Positions 55,715 to 64,000 of a stretch of DNA of 64,000 nt are shown here, piece after piece (within the stretch, counting starts at the first letter, position 1; each line of letters begins with the position of its first letter). The notes beneath the pieces are model-generated. The model was given only the letters and a program-made list of their open reading frames with translations. It was not told where the DNA came from and ran no database searches. Source of the stretch: Rhodopseudomonas palustris (GTDB lineage Bacteria; Pseudomonadota; Alphaproteobacteria; Rhizobiales; Xanthobacteraceae). The stretch is taken from the NCBI RefSeq assembly GCF_003591005.1, contig NZ_QYYD01000014.1, positions 62,001-126,000 of the forward strand, written 5' to 3'. The position numbers and the translations under genes are program-made.

Positions 55715-57814
55715 TCACTCCTCGTCGTCATCCTCATCCTCATCATCGTCGTCGTCATCATCCGCGGCGCGGCCGTGGTTGCTCTGGTCGTCCCAGAGCT
55801 TGCGATAGACGCCGTTCAGGGCGAGCAGCTCCTTGTGCGAGCCGCGCTCGATCGCGCGGCCGCCGGAGATGACGATGATCTCGTCCATTTCGACCACCGA
55901 GGTCAGCCGGTGGGTCGAGAAGATCATGGTGCGGCCGCGGGCGAGCTTGAGCAGCGTCTTGTTGATCGCGGCCTCGGTGGTCTGGTCGAGCGCCGAGGTG
56001 GCCTCGTCGAGCAACAGCACCGAGGGATCGCGGACGATGGCGCGGGCGATCGCCAGGCGCTGGCGCTGGCCGCCCGACAGCGTGTCGCCGCGCTCGCCGA
56101 CCTGGGTGTCGTATTTGTCCGGCAGGCTCATGATGTAGCGGTGGATCTCGGCCTTCTTGGCGGCCTCGATCACCTCCTCGTCGGTCGCGCCTTCCTTGCC
56201 GAGCCGGATGTTCTCGCGGATCGACATGTTGAACAGCATGTTCTCCTGGAACACCACCGCCATGCTCTGCCGCAGCGAATCCAGCGTCACCTTGCGGACG
56301 TCGACGCCGTCGATGCTGATGCGGCCCTCGTCGGGCTGATACAACCGCAGGATCATGTTGAGCAGCGTGCTCTTGCCCGAACCGCTGGGGCCGACAATGG
56401 CGATGCTCTTGCCGGCCTTGAGCTTGAGGCTGAGATTGTCGATCACCGGTCGCTCGGCGCCCTCATAGCTGAAGGTCACCCGCTCGAATGCGATGTTGTC
56501 GGTGATGCGCGGCAACTCGGCGGCGCCGGGCTTGTCGGCGATCGGGGTCGGCTCGTCGAGCAGCTCCTCCATGTGGCGCACCGCGGCCGCGGCCTGGATC
56601 GCCACCGGGATGAACTGCATCAGATGCGCGATGTTGTACGACACCTCCCAGAATGCACTCTCGAAGGTCACGAAGGTGCCGACCGTGATCTGGCCCTTGG
56701 TGGCCAGATACGCGCCGATCGCCAGCACCACGATGTGCAGCAGCAGCACCGCGACGGTGACCGAGCGCTCGACCATCGAGCGCAGGAACACTGCCTCGGC
56801 GATCTTGTCGCGCGTCGCGTTGTTGCGCAGCGAGAAGAAGCCGAACATCTTGCGCTGCAGGCTGAACGCCTTGACCACCGCCTGGGCGCCGACATTCTCC
56901 TGCACCATGCCGAGCAGCCCGGCCTCCTGGACCTTCTGCTCGTAATTGGCCTGCACGGCCTTCGGCGTCAGGATGCGCGGGCCGATCAATGTGATCGGGA
57001 AGATCAGCAGCGCCACCACGGCGAGCTGCCAGTTCAGGAACAGCATCAGGATGATGCCGGCGATCAGTTCGAGGAACGGCAGCATCGCCGTGTTGGCGAA
57101 GATCTCGACCACGTTCTCGAACGCCGCCATGTCGATCGAAAACCGCGACAGCGTCTCGCCGCGCTTGGTACGGGCGAAATAGCCGGCCGGCAGTTTCTGG
57201 ACGTGGTCGAACAGCCGGGTGCGGACGTCGGTGATTACCGAGGCGGCGAGCCGCGCGTCCCAGCGCTCGTACCACACCGCGACGATCGAGGTGATGATGC
57301 CGGCGACGGCGAGGATCGACAGGATCTTGTAGAGTTCCTGGAAGTCCTCCTCGCCGAGCGCGTCGTCGATCAGGAATTTCAGGCTGAGCGGCATGATGAC
57401 GTTGAACAGCGTCTCGACCAGCACGCCGAACACGACGATCGCCACCATCTTGCGATAGTTCGGCAGGATCGGCCGGACATGCCGCGCAATCGTCGCCAGC
57501 GCGCCTGCGGCCTCGCGCGCGGTGAAGACGACGAGCTCCTCGTCCTCATCATCGTCGTCGTCGTCATCCTCGTCGTCGTCCGCCGCCTTCTCCTTGGCCT
57601 TCGCCTTGTCCTTCGGGGACGGCGTCTTGTCCTGGACGAGCTGCTTGACCGGCGGCTTGGTGCTCGGCACCGGCGACGCGACGGCGCCGACCGGGATGGC
57701 GAACTTCTCGTCGAGCGGCGATGCGGGCGTGCTCGCGCCAGGCTCGCCTGACGGCGAAGCGCCGGATTGATCACTGCCGTCGGCGGGAGGATTGGCTGGT
57801 GGCTTGCGCGTCAT
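55715..57814 (-). CDS. ABC exporter, fused permease-ATPase, with acidic tracts
   Basis: A 699-residue half-transporter of the MsbA/LmrA/HlyB type. After a Pro/Ser/Asp-rich N-terminal region it has an acidic run of about 17 D/E residues (near residues 80-96), the six-TM ABC membrane domain (about 110-430), Walker A GPSGSGKST, LSGGQRQRLAIARAIV, Walker B VLLLDEATSALD, and an H-loop STHRL. The C terminus ends in a second acidic tail, ADDDDDDDEDEDDDEE. The start at 57814 begins MTRKPPANPP. Such proteins work as dimers and export lipids, peptides or drugs; the substrate is unknown. The acidic tracts could bind Ca2+ or Mg2+, or a basic partner. Confidence 0.92.
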   Translation of the reverse strand: MTRKPPANPPADGSDQSGASPSGEPGASTPASPLDEKFAIPVGAVASPVPSTKPPVKQLVQDKTPSPKDKAKAKEKAADDDEDDDDDDDEDEELVVFTAREAAGALATIARHVRPILPNYRKMVAIVVFGVLVETLFNVIMPLSLKFLIDDALGEEDFQELYKILSILAVAGIITSIVAVWYERWDARLAASVITDVRTRLFDHVQKLPAGYFARTKRGETLSRFSIDMAAFENVVEIFANTAMLPFLELIAGIILMLFLNWQLAVVALLIFPITLIGPRILTPKAVQANYEQKVQEAGLLGMVQENVGAQAVVKAFSLQRKMFGFFSLRNNATRDKIAEAVFLRSMVERSVTVAVLLLHIVVLAIGAYLATKGQITVGTFVTFESAFWEVSYNIAHLMQFIPVAIQAAAAVRHMEELLDEPTPIADKPGAAELPRITDNIAFERVTFSYEGAERPVIDNLSLKLKAGKSIAIVGPSGSGKSTLLNMILRLYQPDEGRISIDGVDVRKVTLDSLRQSMAVVFQENMLFNMSIRENIRLGKEGATDEEVIEAAKKAEIHRYIMSLPDKYDTQVGERGDTLSGGQRQRLAIARAIVRDPSVLLLDEATSALDQTTEAAINKTLLKLARGRTMIFSTHRLTSVVEMDEIIVISGGRAIERGSHKELLALNGVYRKLWDDQSNHGRAADDDDDDDEDEDDDEE

Positions 57815-57945
57815 GAAGCGGAACCGTGGGTGGACCGGCTGGAGACGAAATGGCTGGAAGCGAAATGATCGACGCCGTGACTCGTTCGAGCCACGGCGTC
57901 GCAATCCTTAGGCGATATCAGCAGGTCCGGCCAAGCCGTTCGTTC

Positions 57946-60000
57946 TCAATCTTCGTCGTCGACCTTGTCGAAGAACGAATAGCGGAGGCTGTCCGCGTCG
58001 CCGTACCACTGCCCCGGGCCCTTGCCGGCTTTCAGCGTGGCTTCCCAGAGCTGGTCGCTGCAGTCCTTGCGGTGCATCGACAGGTCGAAGCCGTTGTTGA
58101 AGAACAGTTCCGACCACTCCCACCAGGTGCCGAGCTTCTTGACCGCGCGCAGCAGATCGTAGCGATCGACCACCCTGGGATCCATGTCGCTGGTGACCGA
58201 GCCGAACACCAGGCCGATGCGGGTGACGCGGCCGAGCTCGCGGATCGCCTTGACCACGCGCGCCTCCGGCACGTGGCACAGGCTGGTTTCGAACACGAAG
58301 TCGAACGAATTGTCCTCGAACGGCAATTCGGCGATCGAGCCGAACTGGTTGTAGGGCTTCAGCGCCTCCGGTGTCCTGGCGAGGATGCCGCGATTGTTCT
58401 CGACGCCCCACGCATCGATGCCGCGCTCGCGCAGCGCGCCGACCAGCTCGCCGCTGGCCGAGCCGGCGACCAGCAGCTTGGCGCCCTGCGGCACATCCCA
58501 GACCGTCCGGATCATCTGCAGCAGGTAGTCCGGATCGGTGAACCGGTTCCAGACTTCGCTGTACGGGCCCTGGTTGCGATAATTGTCGAAATACGACGCG
58601 TCGATCTTGTCAGACACCGCCTTCTCGGCCAGCGCCCGGGCGCGGCGCAGCTTCATGGTCTCGGTGACGATGATGTCGGTCGCTGCGTCCGAGGAATCGA
58701 GCAGACCATTCAGGGTCGAGTCAAACAGATAGTCGCCGACCACGACGAAGCCCGGATGGTTCTTCGGCTCCGGCCGGTGATTGGTCATCACATCGCGCAC
58801 CGGCAGGCCACCGGGGATGCAGTTGACCGACGACAGCCAGCGATGGGTCTTGCCTTCGAGGAAATGATCGCGCGCGTCGCCGAGCGCCGCGGGCAGCGAT
58901 TTCAACGCGAGGTCGATCAATTCCTTGTCGGTCAGGTTCGAGAACGCCAGCGCGTCCGAGCCGGCGACCAGGAAGTTCAGCACGCCGTATTTGCCGACGT
59001 CGTGGCGGGCGCCCTCGTTGTAGACGCAGCAGCCGCCGAACGCTTCCGACATGAACCAGGCGCCGGGAATCTTGTCGCCCCAGAACGGCTTGTCGAACAG
59101 CAGCGAGATCCGCAGGTAGTGCGCCGGACGGTCGAAGTAAGCGACGTGCTTGACCATCGCCTTGCGCAGCTGCTCGTTGCCCCAGGACAGCGTCGCCAGC
59201 CAGTTGTGCGGCAGGCACATCAGCACGAGGTCGAAGTCGCGCGTCTCCGGCCCCTTGCCGTTCATCATGTTGAGCTCGTAGCGCCCGGTCTCGGTCTTGC
59301 CGACCTTGAGGACGCGGTGGTTGAGCTGGATCTCGGCGTCGACCTCGGAGCGTAGCCCTTCGATCAGCTGCTCGTTGCCGTTCTGGATCGAATACAGCCC
59401 GATATAGCCGTCGATATCCATCACGAAGTTCTTCAGCGCGTTGAGGCCGTTGGTGTTGTGGCTCTCGGTGGCGATGTCGGACCGCGCCATCACCTTGAAG
59501 AACTTCTTGGCGACCGGATCCTCGACTTCCTTGTCGAGCAGTTGCTCGCAATTCATCCAGGCCCAGGGATGCTCGTTGTCGTGGGCGCCGACCCCTTCAT
59601 AGTACTGCACCGGCGACATCTGCTCGGTCAGCGTCTTGCGGAAGGCGAGGATCGCGTCGGCGGTCTTGTCGCCGTATTTCCTGCGCATGCCCGGCACGTC
59701 GTTGAGCAGTTCGCCGTCGAGTTGCACCTGCTCGGCATCCATCGGGATGGTCTGCAGACCGAAATGCTGCACCAGCTCGCGAAGCGGGTCCGGCCCGGTC
59801 ATCGAGTAGTCGTAGAGCTCGGCCACGCCGGCCTCGTACAGCGCCGGCGCCGTGTCGAAGGTCCGCGACACGATCTTGCCGCCAAGGCGATCGGACGCTT
59901 CGAAAATGGTAATCCGGCACATTGGGCCGAGCTTCTTCTTCAGGTACCAGGCGCTCATCAGGCCGCCCGGGCCGCCACCAACGATTGCAAGGTCAAACAT
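57946..60000 (-). CDS. FAD-dependent amine oxidase-like protein fused to a class I methyltransferase
   Basis: 684 residues, two domains. Residues 1-450: a flavin-dependent oxidoreductase with GGGPGG at 8-13 (FDLAIVGGGPGG), FEASDRLGGK at 33-42, and the FAD-binding C-terminal FVVVGDYLFDSTLNGLLDSS at 418-437, as in amine oxidase/phytoene desaturase-like enzymes. Residues 505-620: a Rossmann methyltransferase with VAGSASGELVGAL (AdoMet motif I, modified; GxGxG-like AGSASG), ELPFEDNSFDFVFETS (motif II-like) and REL. The linker about 450-500 is helical. The substrate may be a modified lipid or quinone; the fusion suggests the two steps act on one molecule. Upstream neighbour: acyltransferase-like gene. 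Confidence 0.88.
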   Translation of the reverse strand: MFDLAIVGGGPGGLMSAWYLKKKLGPMCRITIFEASDRLGGKIVSRTFDTAPALYEAGVAELYDYSMTGPDPLRELVQHFGLQTIPMDAEQVQLDGELLNDVPGMRRKYGDKTADAILAFRKTLTEQMSPVQYYEGVGAHDNEHPWAWMNCEQLLDKEVEDPVAKKFFKVMARSDIATESHNTNGLNALKNFVMDIDGYIGLYSIQNGNEQLIEGLRSEVDAEIQLNHRVLKVGKTETGRYELNMMNGKGPETRDFDLVLMCLPHNWLATLSWGNEQLRKAMVKHVAYFDRPAHYLRISLLFDKPFWGDKIPGAWFMSEAFGGCCVYNEGARHDVGKYGVLNFLVAGSDALAFSNLTDKELIDLALKSLPAALGDARDHFLEGKTHRWLSSVNCIPGGLPVRDVMTNHRPEPKNHPGFVVVGDYLFDSTLNGLLDSSDAATDIIVTETMKLRRARALAEKAVSDKIDASYFDNYRNQGPYSEVWNRFTDPDYLLQMIRTVWDVPQGAKLLVAGSASGELVGALRERGIDAWGVENNRGILARTPEALKPYNQFGSIAELPFEDNSFDFVFETSLCHVPEARVVKAIRELGRVTRIGLVFGSVTSDMDPRVVDRYDLLRAVKKLGTWWEWSELFFNNGFDLSMHRKDCSDQLWEATLKAGKGPGQWYGDADSLRYSFFDKVDDED

Positions 60001-60317
60001 CTGGTTCTTTCAACGCAAGGCGCAGGCCGTTCGCCGCACCACCAAACCCGATCCGTTCCGCCGGCGCTCGGGTGGATTCGATTCTCTGCGAAAATCAGCT
60101 TGAGATCAATGATTTAAGACTGATTTTGACGTCGAACCGGCGCCCCTGCCGAAGGATCGCGTCGTTCATGAACAGCAAGGCGCCTTTCACCTGAAGGAAA
60201 CATGAACGGAGCGTGAGAGCGGCCGCAAAATGCGCGCACGCCCTACCAAACGCTCAGGACGCAACGGCTGCTGCGTCCAGCGTCGGGCATAAGCTGCCGC
60301 TCGGGAGGCCTTGCGGC
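60001..60317. other. Intergenic region upstream of the FAD/methyltransferase gene
   Basis: 317 nt with no supported gene; short frames on either strand have no conserved features. It should hold the promoter of the oxidoreductase gene. I see no clear operator or hairpin. Confidence 0.5.
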
Positions 60318-60983
60318 TCAACGGCCGAGAAAATCGTCGGCAACGCTGAGAAGCGGGGAATCCGACCTGCGCAAGGCGTTCAGATCGATCTGGGCGTACT
60401 TCAATACCTGTACGGTTCCACCCTCCGGATCGACAAACGACCGCCCGGTCCGCGTCCAGCCCCGGCTTGAAAACATCGGCACCATCGGTTCCTCTGCGGC
60501 CAGTAAACTCTGCTTCGCCCCGGCAAGATGGGCGCTGCGATAGACTTGGAGAAGCAGCGGCACCATCAAGGCGGGACCACGCGGTGCGGGGCGGACAGCA
60601 ACAGCAGAAACGACCATCGCGGATTCCAGATCTTCCGGCTGAGCGGCTTCGATCAGGAGACCGAGGCGCCGGTCGTTGATTGCGTCGGACGCGCGGGTCA
60701 GACGGACGGTCGCGACGGCCTCGGCCCGGTCCTCGGCAACGAAGACGAGGCTGCACAGATCGATCGGTTCGATGGCCTCTGCGCGACAAAATCCGTTGAT
60801 ATCCGTCAAGTCGCGGCGAAGCTGCGCGGCCCTCGCCAGATCTGCCCGGGATCGGACGATGTGAATTGCAGCTTCCGTAGGGATCGTCGCTGCAGCCGGC
60901 CATCCTGCAAAAACAAGGTCGGCGTCCGGGGTTTGATGATGGTCGCCAGACGCGACGTTGATGAGCAACTCGGAGGCTCGCAT
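60318..60983 (-). CDS. GNAT-fold acyltransferase-like protein (N-acyl amino acid / autoinducer-synthase-like)
   Basis: 221 residues. The core has IHIVRSRADLARAAQLRRDLTDINGFCR (helical N-terminal segment with Arg-rich contact) followed by DLCSLVFVAEDRAEAVATVRLTRASDAIN, the beta4-beta5-like stretch of GNAT enzymes of the AHL-synthase/FeeM (N-acyl amino acid synthase) group. ESAMVVSAVAVRPAPRGPALMVPLLLQVYRSAHLAGAK continues the fold. Product unknown; acyl transfer to an amine is expected. A 26-bp palindrome lies 52-77 nt before the start, and a LuxR-type regulator gene lies 198 nt upstream on the same strand, both hints of autoregulation. Assigned by pattern, not a firm family match. Confidence 0.6.
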   Translation of the reverse strand: MRASELLINVASGDHHQTPDADLVFAGWPAAATIPTEAAIHIVRSRADLARAAQLRRDLTDINGFCRAEAIEPIDLCSLVFVAEDRAEAVATVRLTRASDAINDRRLGLLIEAAQPEDLESAMVVSAVAVRPAPRGPALMVPLLLQVYRSAHLAGAKQSLLAAEEPMVPMFSSRGWTRTGRSFVDPEGGTVQVLKYAQIDLNALRRSDSPLLSVADDFLGR

Positions 60984-61034
60984 CCGAATACACCGCCCTG
61001 CCTTTTCGACTAATGTGCAGGGACTGCCGCGTCG

Positions 61035-61060
61035 TCACATCACCCAAATGGGTGATGTGA
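61035..61060. promoter_or_regulatory. Lux-box-like 26-bp palindrome
   Basis: TCACATCACCCA-AA-TGGGTGATGTGA: two perfect 12-bp inverted arms around AA, in the 198-nt gap between the LuxR-type gene (stop at 61182) and the acyltransferase-like gene (start at 60983). A dimeric HTH activator at this position, roughly -50 to -80 from the start codon, is expected to act on the acyltransferase promoter. Direct sequence observation; function inferred. Confidence 0.7.
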
Positions 61061-61181
61061 TCGGCCTTCGCTGCAACGTCGCGGCGCAGCGTCAAACAGC
61101 GCGCTGCGCCTGCTCGCCAGAAAAGCCGTGCCTTGTTTGTTTCAGGGCGCCGATCGCCGCGACAGACCAATCAGGCGCGAC

Positions 61182-62264
61182 CTACTCGAGCGCCTTCCCC
61201 GCCAGCAAACTCACCAGTTCCTGCTGCCGCGAGAGACCGGTCTTCGACAGCACGGCCTTGAGCTGGCTGCGGACGGTTTCCCGATCGACACCATGCGACC
61301 GCGCCAACTCTTCGACGGAGCGCGCGAGGCCGATGCCGTGAGCGATCTTCGCCTCGGTCGGGGTCAGATCGAACAATCCTTGCAGGACCTCCGCACTCGG
61401 CACTGCAGCGCGATCGACCGGCGTTACGATCAACAGCGCAGCGGCCTGCAGAAAGATGTCGTTCGCGGCACCACGCACCGGCACCACGTGCACGACCATC
61501 GGCACGCGATCCGGCGTCGCGCCGATCGGGATCGACCTGATGTTTCGCCCCTCCAGATGCAGCTCCGCCAGAGCCGTCGCCAGCAACCCGTCGGCGGCCT
61601 GGTCGGAAATCGCCAATCGCTGCGTCCGATCCTGGAAAAGCGAGGGCATATAGGTTTGGAACAGTGCATTGGCTGCCAGCACGCGGCCTTGTCGCCCCAG
61701 CACGGCGCCCGGCAGTCCCAGTGCCTGCAACGTTTCGGCTTGAGCACGAACGCGCTCGAAGCCCAGCCGATTGGCAATCAGCGAGGCGCGCGCCAAATGT
61801 GGACGCAAGCCGTCGAGAAACTGGATATCTTGCGGGGCCACCGGCCCCTGCGCGCCAGTCCGGAAGATGGTGATCGCAACCGAATCCCCGGTCGGCATCG
61901 GAATGATCGTGCCCGCCCGATAGTCCAAGCCGTGTTTGCGGAAGAAGTCGCGGTACACTTCATCTGCGTTCAGTTCGATCTCGGTGAACAGGTCACGCTC
62001 ACTCACGAAGCCGGGGTGGCCGAGGGCGAGAGCGCGCGGCAGCGTGCGATCGCGTTGGCTCCAGCCGCCGTTCATGAACAGGCTCATCGTCCCGTCGTGA
62101 TTGGGAGAATTGAGCGATCGTCCATAGCCTTCGTGGACGGCGAACAACGCGCCCCCGTTTCCCCCGACTGCATCACCGATTTCGTGCAGCAGCGCAGGCC
62201 AGAGCTGCGGCACCAGGCCTGCCTCGTAAATCCGATCGGTCAGCGCAGTGAACTGCTGCTCCAT
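61182..62264 (-). CDS. LuxR-type transcription regulator
   Basis: 360 residues from the ATG at 62264 (a TTG two codons earlier is unlikely to be the start). The C-terminal HTH is clear: LTPTEAKIAHGIGLARSVEELARSHGVDRETVRSQLKAVLSKTGLSRQQELVSLL (about 300-355). The N-terminal 230 residues are a sensor-like region, not the classical AHL-binding domain by eye; SLFMNGGWSQRD and TGDSVAITIF resemble PAS/GAF-type folds. The ligand is unknown. It lies between rpoC and the acyltransferase-like gene, the latter preceded by a palindrome that is a likely binding site. Confidence 0.85.
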   Translation of the reverse strand: MEQQFTALTDRIYEAGLVPQLWPALLHEIGDAVGGNGGALFAVHEGYGRSLNSPNHDGTMSLFMNGGWSQRDRTLPRALALGHPGFVSERDLFTEIELNADEVYRDFFRKHGLDYRAGTIIPMPTGDSVAITIFRTGAQGPVAPQDIQFLDGLRPHLARASLIANRLGFERVRAQAETLQALGLPGAVLGRQGRVLAANALFQTYMPSLFQDRTQRLAISDQAADGLLATALAELHLEGRNIRSIPIGATPDRVPMVVHVVPVRGAANDIFLQAAALLIVTPVDRAAVPSAEVLQGLFDLTPTEAKIAHGIGLARSVEELARSHGVDRETVRSQLKAVLSKTGLSRQQELVSLLAGKALE

Positions 62265-62487
62265 TGCCAAGCTGCCGCTTTGGAGATCGCGAACTACTTT
62301 CTACGCCTCCAGGTGGCACAATGCCAAGCGTACACCGCAAGCGATGCCGCAGCGCAGCAACGACACCGGTTTTGTGCCGGCATCCACCCGCTTGCCGACA
62401 AAGACACGGCACGGGAGTAAATGGCCCGGACAAGCCAGGCCATGACAAAGGACTCCCTGCAGGCTCTGATCGGAGCGGCCGAAAACG

Positions 62488-62524
62488 CGAAGAGCCGGCG
62501 TGCTGATCGCGCGCCGGCTCTTCG
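62488..62524 (-). terminator. Rho-independent terminator after rpoC
   Basis: CGAAGAGCCGGCG and CGCCGGCTCTTCG form a 13-bp stem, followed on the minus strand by CGTTTTCGG with a short T run. It begins 24 nt after the rpoC stop at 62549, so it separates rpoBC from the LuxR/acyltransferase block. Confidence 0.88.
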
Positions 62525-62548
62525 TTAGTCAGGTCGCTGCTGCGGCGG

Positions 62549-64000
62549 TTACTCCGCCGGCGGCAGTTGCAGTGGTTCGGCTTCCGGGGCGGCGGCCGGG
62601 ACGATGGCCGCCTGCTTCTCGCGTTCGTCCATGATCAGCCGGTCGCGCTTGAGCGCGACTTCGCGGATCTTGGCCATCGAGGCGCCGGTGCCGGCCGGGA
62701 TCAGGCGGCCGACGATGACGTTTTCCTTGAGGCCTTCCAGCGGGTCCACCTTGCCGTTGACGGCGGCTTCGGTGAGCACGCGGGTGGTCTCCTGGAACGA
62801 TGCCGCCGAGAAGAACGACCGGGTCTGCAGCGAGGCCTTGGTGATGCCGAGCAGCACGGGATTGCCGGTGGCAATCTTCTTGCCCTCTTCCTTCGCCTTG
62901 GCGTTGATCGCGTCGAACTCGATCTTGTCGATCTGTTCGCCCGAGATCATGTCGGTCTCGCCCTGGTCGGTGATCTCGACCTTCTGCAGCATCTGGCGAA
63001 CGATCACCTCGATGTGCTTGTCGTTGATCAACACGCCCTGCAGTCGGTAGACCTCCTGGATTTCGTTGACCAGATAGGCAGCGAGTTCTTCGATGCCCTT
63101 GATCGCCAGGATGTCGTGCGGCGCCGGGTTGCCTTCGACGATGAAGTCGCCCTTTTCGACGATGTCGCCGTCCTGAAGGTGGATGTGCTTGCCCTTCGGG
63201 ATCAGGTACTCGCGCGCCTCTTCTTCCTTGTCCATCGGTTCGATCGAGATCCGACGCTTGTTCTTGTAGTCGCGGCCGAACCGGATGGTGCCGGCGATTT
63301 CCGCGATGATGGCGGCGTCCTTCGGCTTGCGGGCCTCGAACAGTTCCGCCACCCGCGGCAGACCGCCGGTGATGTCGCGGGTCTTGGCGCTCTCGGTCGA
63401 GATACGCGCCAGGATGTCGCCGGGCTTCACCTGGGCGCCGATATCGACCGACAGAATGGCGTCGACCGACAGCATGTACCGGGCGTCGCCGCCGCGGGCC
63501 AGCTTCAGCACCTTGCCGTCCTTGCCCTTCACCACGATCGCCGGACGCAGATCCGCACCACCGCGGGTCGAGCGCCAGTCGATCACGATACGCTTGGCAA
63601 TACCGGTCGACTCGTCGAGCGTTTCCGAGATCGACTGATCTTCGACCAGATCCTCGAAATCGATCGTGCCCTCGACCTCGGTCAGGATCGGACGGGTGTA
63701 CGGATCCCACTCGGCGATGCGCTGGCCGCGCTTGACCGTATCGCCCTCGTCGACGTGCATGCGCGCGCCATATTGGATGCGATGGGTCGCACGCTCGGTG
63801 CCGTCCGGATCGACGATCGCCACAACCATGTTGCGGACCATCGCAACGTTGTGGTTTTCGCCGTTCCGCGCGATCGCCTTGTTCTTGATGACGACCTTAC
63901 CCTCGAAGTTCGACTCGATCACCGACTGCTCGTTGATCTGCGCCGCACCGCCGATGTGGAAGGTACGCATCGTCAGCTGCGTGCCCGGTTCACCGATCGA
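62549..64000 (-). CDS. rpoC: RNA polymerase beta' subunit, C-terminal part (runs off right edge)
   Basis: The frame is open to the window edge; 483 residues are visible (484 codons including the stop). It begins in [18 protein letters not shown], the conserved region next to the trigger loop, and continues to the C terminus ([15 protein letters not shown]). It includes [29 protein letters not shown], part of the large insertion of alphaproteobacterial beta', and [27 protein letters not shown]. Beta' forms the catalytic core with beta. The N-terminal two-thirds and rpoB lie outside the window. Confidence 0.98.
   Translation of the reverse strand, partial: SIGEPGTQLTMRTFHIGGAAQINEQSVIESNFEGKVVIKNKAIARNGENHNVAMVRNMVVAIVDPDGTERATHRIQYGARMHVDEGDTVKRGQRIAEWDPYTRPILTEVEGTIDFEDLVEDQSISETLDESTGIAKRIVIDWRSTRGGADLRPAIVVKGKDGKVLKLARGGDARYMLSVDAILSVDIGAQVKPGDILARISTESAKTRDITGGLPRVAELFEARKPKDAAIIAEIAGTIRFGRDYKNKRRISIEPMDKEEEAREYLIPKGKHIHLQDGDIVEKGDFIVEGNPAPHDILAIKGIEELAAYLVNEIQEVYRLQGVLINDKHIEVIVRQMLQKVEITDQGETDMISGEQIDKIEFDAINAKAKEEGKKIATGNPVLLGITKASLQTRSFFSAASFQETTRVLTEAAVNGKVDPLEGLKENVIVGRLIPAGTGASMAKIREVALKRDRLIMDEREKQAAIVPAAAPEAEPLQLPPAE

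Noticed and set aside
60187-61170. 327-codon minus-strand frame overlapping the acyltransferase-like gene
   Set aside because: Out-of-frame Arg-rich translation; the other frame has coherent GNAT-like strands.

Overview
The window is high-GC alphaproteobacterial DNA. The ribosomal protein, EF-Tu, EF-G and RpoA sequences and the gene content look like the Bradyrhizobium/Rhodopseudomonas group, and Rhodopseudomonas palustris is my best guess, from recognition only. It has two halves: a Mu-like prophage (about 3.0-23.4 kb) with apparent cargo genes, and a core-chromosome half (about 25-64 kb) dominated by one long str-S10-spc-alpha ribosomal cluster.

Prophage half. Read leftward from 21.2 kb, the order follows phage Mu: Ner-like regulator, three small early genes, transposase A (DDE), ATPase B, a run of small early genes, Gam, an HTH protein, GemA, a GcrA homologue, a Mor-like activator, endolysin, overlapping Rz/Rz1 spanins, gp25-, gp26- and gp27-like proteins, large terminase gp28, portal gp29 and head protein gp30. 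A LexA/CI-type repressor, a small exported protein and a D12 adenine methylase run rightward from 21.3 kb. No major capsid or tail gene is visible left of gp30, so the phage is either truncated or continues outside the window. Three AT-richer genes or gene pairs read against or break the phage order: a RloC/PrrC-like AAA ATPase with a zinc-hook CxxC and a C-terminal HEPN-type Rx6H motif (215-2518), a two-TM protein inside the terminase genes (7100-7765), and a CD-NTase plus two-TM SLATT-like effector pair (10927-12374) between the mor-like activator and the lysis genes. The pair looks like a minimal CBASS system. Together these suggest a prophage that carries anti-phage systems.

Between the halves (23.4-26.7 kb) lie a gene-poor GC-rich stretch that probably holds the prophage left end, a REP-associated tyrosine transposase (RAYT) flanked by REP palindromes, a small exported protein and a nitroreductase. 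Next come a TPR protein, an ABC solute-binding protein, RarA, a Deg-type protease, a quinone-oxidoreductase-like enzyme and an SDR enzyme, with several families of palindromic repeats between them.

The ribosomal cluster (34.4-53.8 kb, all on the minus strand) runs rpsL-rpsG-fusA-tuf-rpsJ-rplCDWB-rpsS-rplV-rpsC-rplP-rpmC-rpsQ-rplNXE-rpsNH-rplFR-rpsE-rpmD-rplO-secY-adk-rpsMK-rpoA-rplQ. Its adenylate kinase carries a histone-H1-like Lys/Ala/Pro tail of about 168 residues encoded partly by 15-bp tandem repeats. Between rpsL and the 3' part of rpoC at the right edge is an 8.7-kb block: an exported barrel-like protein, an ABC exporter with acidic tracts, an amine-oxidase-like FAD protein fused to a methyltransferase, a GNAT-fold acyltransferase-like protein and a LuxR-type regulator. 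A 26-bp palindrome lies just upstream of the acyltransferase gene, the position expected of a lux-box-like operator.
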